The position numbers were made by a program, and so were the translations under genes. Positions 6,860 to 14,064 of a stretch of DNA of 20,680 nucleotides are shown one piece after another. This DNA is from Candidatus Saccharimonadota bacterium. Lineage in GTDB: Bacteria; Patescibacteriota; Saccharimonadia; Saccharimonadales; Saccharimonadaceae. The DNA lies in NCBI GenBank assembly GCA_905373345.1, contig CAJPSU010000006.1, positions 1 to 20,680 on the forward strand. Direction: 5' to 3'. Positions within the stretch are counted from its first letter, which is position 1. Each line of letters begins with the position of its first letter. The notes below the pieces were generated by a model that ran no database searches, was not told the origin of the DNA, and saw only the letters and a list, made by a program, of their open reading frames with translations.

Positions 6860-8148
6860 GTTTTCTTGAGTAATTCTTTCACGACTTCGGCATCATTCCA
6901 CGGGACGCGCTCGCCGTTGATAATGCGGTAGACTTCGTGCCCCATGCCGGTGATAAGTACTGTATCGCCTTTCGCGGCAAGACGAAGCGCTTTTGCGATT
7001 GCATCGCGCCGGTCGGGGATTTCAGTTGTTTTTACTGCGCCGCTTCTTACGCGTTCTATACCGTCGTAAACCATTTTACGAATTGCTGCCGGATCTTCAT
7101 TGTAGCTTTCTTCGTCGGTCAAAAAAATACGATTAGCAAGGCGCGCAGCGATTTCGCCCATAATCGGGCGCTTTTCTTTATCGCGGTCGCCCGTCGCGCC
7201 AAAAACGAGCAGCACGCGGTTTTTTGTGATTGCTTTGACAGCAGTGAGGATTTTCTCAAGTCCGTCTGGCGTATGCGCATAATCAACGATCACATCATAC
7301 GGCGTGTTAGTGTTGACGCGCTCAAATCGCCCCGGCACGCTTTCGAGATTCGCGGCGCCCTCAACAATGTCCTTCAGCGATACGCCAAGCAGATACGCGG
7401 CACACACCGCAGCAGTCATGTTGTATACATTAAATTTGCCCGGCAGATTTGTGGCAAGTTCTAGCTTAGTTTGATGGTCGATTGTGATGGACGCCTCTGT
7501 TCCCTTGCGGTACAATTTTACGCGGTCAATATGCGCTTCGGCATCGGCATGTTCGCCGTAAGTAATTTTCTGAGCTTGCGCGGGGAATTTGTTAAAATAC
7601 TCAAACCATTCGTCGTCGCGGTTCAGGACAATATATTTTGGATTTTGCGCAAACAAGCGGCTTTTTACCTCGGCGTATGCATCCATCGTTTTGTGGTAAT
7701 CTAAATGATCTTGCGTCAGATTGGTCATAATTGCCATCTCGACCGGCACGCCTTCAAGCTTATGCTGATGAATCGCATGGCTCGGAAATTCCATTACTAC
7801 AAAATCAACACGCGCTTTCTTGGCGCGACGGAAGAATCGCTGCATTATTGCTGTGCTCGCGACAGTAGCGTTCAATTCGTTGCGTCTTGTTTGCCCGGCA
7901 ATCTCAATTGTTGCGGTGCTAAACATCGCTGTTGTGTAGCCAGCCTCTTTGAGAATTTCGTTCAGGTAATTAACTGTCGTTGTTTTGCCGTTCGTGCCGG
8001 TTACAGCGATGACGCGAAGATGTTTCGCTGGATTACCATATCGCATACGCACCAGCCGAACGCGCATTTTGCGATACCGCTCCTCTAGCTGATGCACCAA
8101 ACGAACAGGCAGTATTGCTCGCACGCCTCTCACTAACAGCTGCTTCAT
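6856..8148 (-). CDS. Mur ligase family protein, MurE-like but lacking the N-terminal UDP-binding domain
   Basis: The 430-aa product has the central ATPase and C-terminal domains of Mur ligases: P-loop GTNGKTTT at 51-58, TNLTQDHLDYH at 142-152, PGRFE near 263, DYAHTPDGL at 279-287 and GATGDRDKEKRP at 307-318. These are most like MurE, which adds the third stem amino acid to UDP-MurNAc-Ala-Glu. The P-loop lies only about 50 residues from the start, against about 110 in MurE, so the normal N-terminal UDP-MurNAc domain is replaced by a short basic segment. The meso-DAP motif DNPR is not present; the corresponding site reads DEESYNEDP (335-343). The substrate may therefore be unusual. A TACGAT with TGG extension ends 7 nt before the ATG, predicting a leaderless mRNA. 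The gene is divergent from tsaD and convergent with FemAB-1. Confidence 0.87.
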   Translation of the reverse strand: MKQLLVRGVRAILPVRLVHQLEERYRKMRVRLVRMRYGNPAKHLRVIAVTGTNGKTTTVNYLNEILKEAGYTTAMFSTATIEIAGQTRRNELNATVASTAIMQRFFRRAKKARVDFVVMEFPSHAIHQHKLEGVPVEMAIMTNLTQDHLDYHKTMDAYAEVKSRLFAQNPKYIVLNRDDEWFEYFNKFPAQAQKITYGEHADAEAHIDRVKLYRKGTEASITIDHQTKLELATNLPGKFNVYNMTAAVCAAYLLGVSLKDIVEGAANLESVPGRFERVNTNTPYDVIVDYAHTPDGLEKILTAVKAITKNRVLLVFGATGDRDKEKRPIMGEIAARLANRIFLTDEESYNEDPAAIRKMVYDGIERVRSGAVKTTEIPDRRDAIAKALRLAAKGDTVLITGMGHEVYRIINGERVPWNDAEVVKELLKKT

Positions 8149-8155
8149 ATATTCT

Positions 8156-8164
8156 ATCGTACCA
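8156..8164 (-). promoter_or_regulatory. Extended -10 promoter of the Mur ligase gene
   Basis: On the minus strand TGG precedes TACGAT, which ends 7 nt before the ATG at 8148. It is paired with the divergent tsaD promoter about 50 bp away. Confidence 0.5.
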
Positions 8165-8207
8165 CTTTTTGCGGCAAACCGGCTAGTATCTAGGCGTGCT
8201 CCCCGGG

Positions 8208-8216
8208 TGGTATAAT
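8208..8216 (+). promoter_or_regulatory. Extended -10 promoter of tsaD-tsaC
   Basis: TGG precedes a perfect TATAAT (8211-8216), ending 7 nt before ATG 8224. A leaderless start is predicted, so the adjacent TTG at 8221 is probably not the initiator. Confidence 0.6.
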
Positions 8217-8223
8217 AAAGTTG

Positions 8224-9315
8224 ATGAAAATTTTGGGAATTGAGTCGAGTTGCGACGAGACAGCGGCGGCGGTCGTTGAGGATGGCTTTCGCGTATTGTC
8301 AAGCGTGGTAAATTCGCAAATTGATATTCACGCGCAGTACGGCGGTGTTGTGCCAGAAATAGCCGCACGCAGCCATATCGAAGTGATAAATCCGGTGATT
8401 CGCGAAGCGCTAACGCAGGCGCAGTGCAATTGGGGTGATCTTGATGCGATTGCCGTCACTTACGCGCCCGGTTTAGTTGGCTCATTGCTGGTCGGCGTAC
8501 TTGCCGCGCGGACGCTCGCAATTTTACGCGATAAGCCGCTCTACGCGATTCACCATGTCGAGGCGCATGTGTATGCGAATTTTATTACCGAGAGCAATGG
8601 CTCGGCGCTACAGCTACCGTCAAAGCAACCGGAATTCCCCCTGCTTGCGCTTATTGTATCAGGCGGACATACGCAACTGGTATTGTTTCATGGTCACGGC
8701 GATTATGAATTGCTCGGGCAAACGCAAGACGACGCCGTTGGCGAAGCCTTTGATAAGGTCGCGAAAATTCTTGGACTCCCCTACCCTGGCGGTCCGTCAA
8801 TTGCCGCTGCTGCTCGGCATGGTGACCCCGAAAAATATCATTTGCCAAAGGCAAAGCTTGATAATCCGTATAATTTTTCGTTCTCTGGGCTTAAAACAGC
8901 CGTTCTACGGGCAGTGCAGCATGCAGTAGGCAAAGACTTCACATTCCCATCGCACGAGCTTCCAAAGCTCATAAATGATGTTCAGCGGGAAGATTTCGCG
9001 GCGAGCTTTCAGCGCGTGGCGGTCGAGACATTAGTAGAGCGCACATTGCGTGCGTATAACGACTTTGCGCCGCGGTCAGTCGTGATTGCTGGCGGCGTGG
9101 CGGCGAATCAGGAACTGCGGCGTCAACTATCGGCTCGCTTGCCAATTGCAATCGAATATGCGCCGATGCAGTTTTGTACGGATAATGCAGCGATGATTGC
9201 TACGCTCGGGTTTTTTCATACTCAATACGGCATACCTGCTGATCCATATACTCTTGATGTCGTTCCAAGCTTATCCATGGTAAATACAGCCTGGAATTCT
9301 ACAAAGGTGTTGTAA
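8224..9315 (+). CDS. tsaD: tRNA N6-adenosine threonylcarbamoyltransferase TsaD (Kae1/Qri7 family)
   Basis: The 363-aa protein is TsaD, which transfers the threonylcarbamoyl group from TC-AMP to A37 of ANN-reading tRNAs, forming t6A. The N-terminus MKILGIESSCDET is the family hallmark. The metal-binding HHVEAH is at 110-115, with the His pair 111/115. SGGHTQL, DDAVGEAFDKVAKILGLPYPGGP, SFSGLKTA and the C-terminal FCTDNAAMIA segment are all intact. Length is normal for bacteria. ATG 8224 gives the canonical N-terminus and fits the promoter. The tsaC gene starts directly after the stop, so both steps of t6A synthesis are made from one transcript. TsaB and TsaE partners are not in this window. Confidence 0.97.
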   Translation: MKILGIESSCDETAAAVVEDGFRVLSSVVNSQIDIHAQYGGVVPEIAARSHIEVINPVIREALTQAQCNWGDLDAIAVTYAPGLVGSLLVGVLAARTLAILRDKPLYAIHHVEAHVYANFITESNGSALQLPSKQPEFPLLALIVSGGHTQLVLFHGHGDYELLGQTQDDAVGEAFDKVAKILGLPYPGGPSIAAAARHGDPEKYHLPKAKLDNPYNFSFSGLKTAVLRAVQHAVGKDFTFPSHELPKLINDVQREDFAASFQRVAVETLVERTLRAYNDFAPRSVVIAGGVAANQELRRQLSARLPIAIEYAPMQFCTDNAAMIATLGFFHTQYGIPADPYTLDVVPSLSMVNTAWNSTKVL

Positions 9316-9906
9316 ATGGCACAACTATTTACCTCTGTTGCTGACAAGAACTTAGCCGCATTGTTGCACGGTGGCGCGATTGGCATATTGCCAACCGATA
9401 CGGTGTATGGCTTAGTGTCGGTTATTGCCCCCGAGCCGGTTAAACGCCTCTATGCGGCGAAGCCGCGCCAGTCGCATGCCGGTACGGTTATCGCATCGTC
9501 GGTTGATGATTTGATCGCACTTGGGCTTGATGAGGCAGCCTTGCGGCATGTTTCACATTTGTGGCCGGCATCTCTGAGCGTGGTGATTGCGGCGCAGCAT
9601 GTTCCTAAGTTTTTGCGCGAGGAACGTGGTAGTCTCGCGGTCAGGATACCAGAAGACAATACGCTACGGTCGCTGCTACAAAAGACCGGTCCGCTCATGA
9701 CGACAAGTGCGAATAAACACGGCGAAAAGACAGCGGCAACCATCTCGACGGCACAGCGTATTTTTGGTGATTCCGTTGATTTTTATGTTGATGGCGGCGA
9801 TTTGAGTAACCGCCCGCCTTCAACGATTATTACGGTAGATGCTCATGGAGCTATAACAGTACTGCGTGAAGGTGCTGTGCCAGTGCAATCGCTTGCTGGT
9901 GCTTAG
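9316..9906 (+). CDS. tsaC: L-threonylcarbamoyladenylate synthase TsaC/Sua5 (YrdC domain)
   Basis: This 196-aa YrdC-domain enzyme makes threonylcarbamoyl-AMP from threonine, bicarbonate and ATP, the substrate of TsaD. Visible signatures are GAIGILPTDTVYGLVS (20-35), the ATP-binding AKPRQSHAG region (48-56, Lys49 and Arg51), HLWPASLSVVI (81-91, compare WPGPLT), TTSANKHGE (129-137) and RPPSTII (166-172). It lacks the extra C-terminal Sua5 domain, so it is the short TsaC form. It begins immediately after the tsaD stop (TAAATG) and is therefore translationally coupled. Its stop shares four bases, TTAG, with that of the convergent FemAB-2 gene. Confidence 0.95.
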   Translation: MAQLFTSVADKNLAALLHGGAIGILPTDTVYGLVSVIAPEPVKRLYAAKPRQSHAGTVIASSVDDLIALGLDEAALRHVSHLWPASLSVVIAAQHVPKFLREERGSLAVRIPEDNTLRSLLQKTGPLMTTSANKHGEKTAATISTAQRIFGDSVDFYVDGGDLSNRPPSTIITVDAHGAITVLREGAVPVQSLAGA

Positions 9907-10880
9907 TGTTTGATATATCGGATTATTTTTTTAGCGGCTGGCAGCAATCTTGTCCAGACGCCATAAAGCGGACTGAGCGGATAGTCGTACGTACCAGCGA
10001 GCATATCCTCATGATTAGCAAAACCGCGTTTGAAATTACTAATACCGTCATTAAGCAGCCCGTTCATGTCATAGCGGTTAATCCCCCACTCTTTGCACTT
10101 GCGGATAGCAAACCACTTCAGCGCGTAGTTTGCTCGTAGCGCCTGCCCGCGCTCGTTCATGCCGCCATATAACTCAAAAGAAGTTTCCTGACTGGCAGCG
10201 AGCCAGACGAATGCGATCGGCTCGCTGCCTTCGTAGGCGGCAAAGATAAGCGACGAGTCGCCCAGGTTGATGTGGACGTCACGGTAATATTGATCGTCGT
10301 GAAGAGCAAAACCAGCACGTTCTGCTGTCTGATGATAAATTTCGAGTAATTTTTCGATATCGTCCATCGCTTTGACACGGCGCAACGTGATACCTGCTCG
10401 TTCTGATTTACGGATATACTGGCGTGTTTTTTTCGCCATTGCGGCAAGCAACTCCTCTTCGCTGTGGCGCAAGTCTAAAATTAATGTTTTTGGGATCAGG
10501 ATCGTATTTGACGATCGCCGCCACCCCGCTGCCATTGGAGCTAGCTCTGTATCGGGTTCGACGGTTAGCAGCGTGCCGGGTAAATGCTGCGACACGTACG
10601 TTGCGAGCGCGTCGTATACTGCTGCGGCGTCCCCTTCCCTGCAGACTGGACCGCGCGGCACGTAACAGAGGCGGCGAAAAGGCTTTGGCAGTATTCTCTC
10701 TAAAATCTGTGCGGCACCGGCAACTCCGCCCTGCTGATCGGTAAACAATACGCGGTGCGCGTGCCAGTTGTGCGCCGATTTTACCTCTCCCCACCCCCAC
10801 AGCTGAAGCGGGTGTCCGCCTAAATCGTATATCACTTCGTTCCACACCGTTGATTCGGCGCATTCATTCCCTTGTAACAT
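9903..10880 (-). CDS. FemAB-family peptidoglycan bridge aminoacyltransferase (copy 2)
   Basis: The 325-aa product is a second FemAB/FemX-like protein, clearly diverged from the copy at 5822. It shows an N-terminal half with LCYVPRGPVC (71-80), the junction segment KKTRQYIRKSERAGI (about 150-164), a second half with IAFVWLAAS, then a YGGMNERGQALRANYALKWFAI helix, YDMNGL (280-285), and the closing SNFKRGFANHE region typical of the family. The frame is open to 11018, but a TATACT ends exactly 6 nt before ATG 10880, and the upstream part would overlap the valS leader, so ATG 10880 is chosen. It is divergent from valS and convergent with tsaC. Two such enzymes may add successive bridge residues. 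Confidence 0.88.
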   Translation of the reverse strand: MLQGNECAESTVWNEVIYDLGGHPLQLWGWGEVKSAHNWHAHRVLFTDQQGGVAGAAQILERILPKPFRRLCYVPRGPVCREGDAAAVYDALATYVSQHLPGTLLTVEPDTELAPMAAGWRRSSNTILIPKTLILDLRHSEEELLAAMAKKTRQYIRKSERAGITLRRVKAMDDIEKLLEIYHQTAERAGFALHDDQYYRDVHINLGDSSLIFAAYEGSEPIAFVWLAASQETSFELYGGMNERGQALRANYALKWFAIRKCKEWGINRYDMNGLLNDGISNFKRGFANHEDMLAGTYDYPLSPLYGVWTRLLPAAKKIIRYIKH

Positions 10881-10886
10881 ACACTC

Positions 10887-10892
10887 AGTATA
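10887..10892 (-). promoter_or_regulatory. Promoter -10 of FemAB-2
   Basis: TATACT on the minus strand ends 6 nt before ATG 10880 and predicts a leaderless mRNA. It lies only about 11 bp from the opposing valS -10, so the two promoters must compete or cooperate. Confidence 0.5.
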
Positions 10893-10902
10893 CACGGAGT
10901 TA

Positions 10903-10911
10903 TGGTATAAT
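10903..10911 (+). promoter_or_regulatory. Extended -10 promoter of valS
   Basis: TGG followed by a perfect TATAAT (10906-10911). The start would be near 10918, giving a leader of about 130 nt before valS, in contrast to the leaderless genes around it. Confidence 0.6.
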
Positions 10912-10917
10912 GAAAAG

Positions 10918-11049
10918 GAATACAAACACGTGAGAAAATAAAAGGTGCAAGGATAACAGAGGTGAGGGCGCTTATGCTGAGCGATTCCTGGGTTATCTTT
11001 TTGATTTTTAGTTTTCACGTGAATAACCTAATGAATAAGAAGAGCCGAT
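10918..11049 (+). promoter_or_regulatory. Structured 5' leader of valS, possible attenuator
   Basis: Three nested helices are visible. CACGTGAGAA (10927-10936) pairs with TTTTCACGTG (11012-11021), ten pairs with one G-U. AAGGATAAC (10949-10957) pairs with GTTATCTTT (10992-11000), nine pairs with one G-U. CGCT (10969-10972) pairs with AGCG (10980-10983). The second helix is followed by TTTTTGATTTTT, so it could work as a terminator. The T-box consensus AGGGTGG-ACCGCG is absent, and I recognise no known riboswitch. The coordinates run from the predicted transcription start to the codon before valS. Confidence 0.5.
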
Positions 11050-11081
11050 ATGAATTTAGCAAAAGCTTATACACCGAATGA
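10974..11081 (+). CDS. Possible 35-codon leader ORF overlapping the valS start
   Basis: An ATG at 10974 is preceded, 8 nt upstream, by GAGGTGA (10959-10965), a seven-base match to the extended anti-Shine-Dalgarno, which is better than the site before valS itself. The frame runs 35 codons and ends at TGA 11079-11081, 32 bases inside valS in another frame. The peptide begins MLSDSWVIFLIFSFHV and has a hydrophobic core. Only two early Val codons are present, so classic attenuation by Val codon run is unlikely. It may instead couple or limit valS translation. It could be chance; confidence is low. Confidence 0.25.
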   Translation: MLSDSWVIFLIFSFHVNNLMNKKSRYEFSKSLYTE

Positions 11082-13605
11082 CTACGAACCAACAATCTAT
11101 GCGATGTGGGAGAAATCGGGGGTTTTCGCGCCAAAAGGCGAGGGCGAGCCGTACGCGATCGTCATGCCGCCGCCAAACGCGAATGGCAATTTGCACGTTG
11201 GGCACGCGCTCGGGTCGGCGATCCAGGATATTTTAGTACGTTATCACCGAATGCGCGGCTATGATGCTGTGTATATTCCTGGGGCAGATCATGCGGGCTT
11301 TGAGACGTGGGTAGTGTACGAACGCGAGCTCGAAAAGCAAGGGAAGACACGGTTTAATTTCGACCGCGAAGATTTGTACGCCCAAGTATGGGACTTTGTG
11401 GCGGCGCGGCGCGGCGATATGGAATTGCAGCTACGCGCAATTGGCGTGAGCGCCGATTGGGATCATTTAGTGTTCACACTGGACGAAAAGGTGATCGACA
11501 CAGTATACGATACGTTTGAAGCGATGTGGCGCGATGGACTTATCTACCGTGGCGAGCGCATTGTGAATTATTGCACCAAACACCAGACAAGCTTTTCGGA
11601 TTATGAAGTTGTCTATAAAAATGAAAAGAGTAAGCTTTGGAAAATTGCCTATCCGTTAATTGATAGGGTAGGGGAGATTATTATCGCAACAACGCGCCCA
11701 GAAACATTATTAGGCGATGTGGCGGTGGCGGTTCATCCGGATGATGAGCGCTATAAAGATCTAATTGGCAGCAAAGTGCAGTTGCCGATTGTACATCGCG
11801 AAATTCCGATCATCGCCGACGAATACGTCGACCGTACTTACGGGACGGGCGCGGTGAAGATTACGCCGGCGCATGACCCGAACGACTTTGAGATTGGGCA
11901 GCGCCATAATCTCAAGACAGTGCAAGTAATTAATTTTGACGGCACCATGGTAAACGTACCGGCGCAGTTTAAAGGACTAACCGTTGAAGAGGCGCGTAAA
12001 CGCGTGCTAACAGCGCTTGATATTGACGAGCTGCGTCGCGGTGAAGAGAATATTGAGCACCAAGTTGGGCACTGCTATAAGTGTGGCACAGTGATTGAAC
12101 CGCTCGTCAAAGAGCAGTGGTTCGTGAAAATGCGCGGGTTGGCTGATCGGGCGATTGCAGCAATCCAAAACGGCGATGTTACTTTTACGCCAGAAAATAA
12201 AGGCGCGGTTGTCGTTAATTATCTGAAAGATATCAAGGATTGGAACATTAGCCGCCAAATCCCGTGGGGAATTCCAATTCCGATGTTTCAATCGCAGGAT
12301 AATCTAGATGATTGGCGCTTTGATCGCCGCGTCGATCAGAAACATATTGTTGTAGATGGTACAACATATCGCCGCGAAGAAGACACGCTTGACACGTGGT
12401 TTAGCAGCAACCAATGGCCGTATATCACCACCGACTACCTAGCAAAAGGCGATTTAAGCCGCTTTTATCCAACGGCGGTCATGGAGACGGCGGGCGATAT
12501 TTTGTTCGTCTGGGTGGCGCGCATGATTATGATGGGTCTGTATCGCACCGATAAGGTACCGTTCCGCCACGTGTACTTGCACGGGCTTGTGCTTGATGAA
12601 AAGGGCGTGAAGATGAGTAAAAGCAAGGGTAATGTTATCAACCCGATGGAATACGTGTCAGAGTATGGCTCTGACACGCTGCGTATGGGTGTGATTTCGA
12701 GTCGCTCTGCTGCGCAGCCGCAAGCCTTTAACACTGGTAAAGTTATCGCGGCGCGTAATTTCTGCAATAAGTTGTGGAATGTTGCGCGCTATATTGAAGC
12801 ATCTGTTGCAGACGAAACACCTGCAGCCGAGCCGGTTCCGCAGTCGCTGGCGGATCACTGGATTTTGAGCCGGCTTGATGAAGCGGCGCAGCAGGTTGAA
12901 AAACAACTTGAAACCTATCATTTCGCTGAAGCTGCTGAAACGATTTATCACGTCGTATGGGATGATGTTGCCGATTGGTTCGTCGAAGTGAGCAAAGTTG
13001 AGCAGAATATCAGCATGAACGCGTATGTTCTTGACACTATTCTGCGTTTATCGCACCCATTTGCGCCGTTCGTGACTGAGACAATTTGGCAAGCGCTGCC
13101 GTGGCACGATACGATCCTGGCGGGCGAAGCATGGATGAAACCCGCCGAATACGATGATATCGCTGCTGGGCAGTTCAGCCGGCTGAAAGATTTGGTAAGC
13201 GAAGCGCGCTACGTGATGAGCGAACTGCCGGGCAATAAGCGGTGCGGCATGCTGTATATGGACGATTCGCTCGTAGCGGATAATGCTGAGTTGATTCAAA
13301 AGCTTGCGCGTGTGAAATCAGTTGAGCATGTTGACCAGGCGAGGGGATTGCGTTTAGCAGCAAGCGGACGCGACGCCTGGCTTGACTTAGACGACAATAC
13401 GCTGTACGAGCATCAAACGAATCTCGAAAAGCGTTTAGCGAACGTGCGCCAACAGGTAAAAACGCTTGAAGCGCGCTTGGCAAATGAAAACTACACAGCG
13501 AAAGCGCCGGCTCATCTAGTGGAAGAATCGCGCCGCCAATTGGCGGAAGAGCGGGCGCTTGTGAAGCGCTTGCAAACTGAGTTGCAAGTTATTGCGCGCA
13601 GCTAG
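11050..13605 (+). CDS. valS: Valine--tRNA ligase
   Basis: The 851-aa class I synthetase charges tRNA-Val. The catalytic HIGH motif is HVGH at 49-52 inside PPPNANGNLHVGHAL, which is typical of ValRS rather than IleRS. KMSKS is at 521-525 (GVKMSKSKGN). The CP1 editing domain is present, with TTRPETLLGDVAVAVHP and TYGTGAVKITPAHDPNDFE. A CYKC pair (342-345) may be part of a zinc site. The segment DWNISRQIPWGIPIP replaces the commoner SRQLWWGHRIP. The C-terminus from about 785 is a heptad-rich coiled coil, the ValRS tRNA-binding arm. The start is the first ATG giving the usual N-terminus; only a weak AAGAAGAG lies upstream. The stop shares CTAG with the convergent gene. Confidence 0.97.
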   Translation: MNLAKAYTPNDYEPTIYAMWEKSGVFAPKGEGEPYAIVMPPPNANGNLHVGHALGSAIQDILVRYHRMRGYDAVYIPGADHAGFETWVVYERELEKQGKTRFNFDREDLYAQVWDFVAARRGDMELQLRAIGVSADWDHLVFTLDEKVIDTVYDTFEAMWRDGLIYRGERIVNYCTKHQTSFSDYEVVYKNEKSKLWKIAYPLIDRVGEIIIATTRPETLLGDVAVAVHPDDERYKDLIGSKVQLPIVHREIPIIADEYVDRTYGTGAVKITPAHDPNDFEIGQRHNLKTVQVINFDGTMVNVPAQFKGLTVEEARKRVLTALDIDELRRGEENIEHQVGHCYKCGTVIEPLVKEQWFVKMRGLADRAIAAIQNGDVTFTPENKGAVVVNYLKDIKDWNISRQIPWGIPIPMFQSQDNLDDWRFDRRVDQKHIVVDGTTYRREEDTLDTWFSSNQWPYITTDYLAKGDLSRFYPTAVMETAGDILFVWVARMIMMGLYRTDKVPFRHVYLHGLVLDEKGVKMSKSKGNVINPMEYVSEYGSDTLRMGVISSRSAAQPQAFNTGKVIAARNFCNKLWNVARYIEASVADETPAAEPVPQSLADHWILSRLDEAAQQVEKQLETYHFAEAAETIYHVVWDDVADWFVEVSKVEQNISMNAYVLDTILRLSHPFAPFVTETIWQALPWHDTILAGEAWMKPAEYDDIAAGQFSRLKDLVSEARYVMSELPGNKRCGMLYMDDSLVADNAELIQKLARVKSVEHVDQARGLRLAASGRDAWLDLDDNTLYEHQTNLEKRLANVRQQVKTLEARLANENYTAKAPAHLVEESRRQLAEERALVKRLQTELQVIARS

Positions 13606-13949
13606 TCAAGGATTGGCAAATTAGCATTGTCAAATGCGTGGCGTCCGCCTTCTTCAAGAACGGCGAGAATGCGCTTGTGGTGATGGCGGCGATCCGGCGC
13701 GATGCTCGGCGACTGGTACGTAAAGCTATGTGATAACATTGAACTGCTCGCATCGTGGTCGGAATGCGTATGCGGCGTACGCGCTTCGCTAATCGCTTTC
13801 ACATCCAGCGAGGTTAGCTTGCTTATCTTTGCCTGCTTCGCCGTTTCAATCACGTGCTCAACATGGCTGTCGTGCACTGCAACACCGCTAGTGATACACA
13901 GGCTCAGTGTGGCGATGAATATTCGGGCTAGGTAGTCAAAATATGTCAT
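13602..13949 (-). CDS. Small His-rich exported protein of unknown function
   Basis: The 115-aa product is not recognised. Residues 7-24 form a hydrophobic stretch (LARIFIATLSLCITSGVA) that looks like a signal peptide or N-terminal anchor, with possible cleavage after VA at 24. The rest is polar and unusually rich in His: 11 of about 90 residues, including HTHSDHD (60-66) and RRHHHKR (87-93), suggesting metal binding or a pH-dependent role. It ends with a hydrophobic tail. The stop shares CTAG with the valS stop, the same arrangement seen at two well-supported gene pairs, which supports it as a real gene. No Shine-Dalgarno or clear leaderless -10 is seen before the ATG. Without homologues the call stays moderate. 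Confidence 0.5.
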   Translation of the reverse strand: MTYFDYLARIFIATLSLCITSGVAVHDSHVEHVIETAKQAKISKLTSLDVKAISEARTPHTHSDHDASSSMLSHSFTYQSPSIAPDRRHHHKRILAVLEEGGRHAFDNANLPILD

Positions 13950-14036
13950 TGTCTATTGTTTGTGTTTAATAGTATCGTGCTACTTAATTTAGCATAAACT
14001 TTATTAAAAGTCAATAGAATGATATGATTAATTTTG

Positions 14037-14064
14037 TTGATGAGCTTAGAAAGAGCGGTATAAT
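14037..14064 (+). promoter_or_regulatory. Orphan promoter-like site
   Basis: TTGATG (14037-14042) and a perfect TATAAT (14059-14064) are 16 nt apart, one of the better-formed promoters of the window. No intact plus-strand gene follows before the convergent rlmH, only a coding-like remnant. It may be left from a lost gene or drive a small RNA. Confidence 0.4.

Noticed and set aside
10881-11018. N-terminal extension of FemAB-2 by 46 residues
   Set aside because: It runs through the promoter at 10887-10892 and is antisense to the valS leader; the family N-terminus fits ATG 10880.
10918-11049. T-box riboswitch before valS
   Set aside because: The conserved T-box sequence and antiterminator bulge are absent and the leader is too short for a full stem I.
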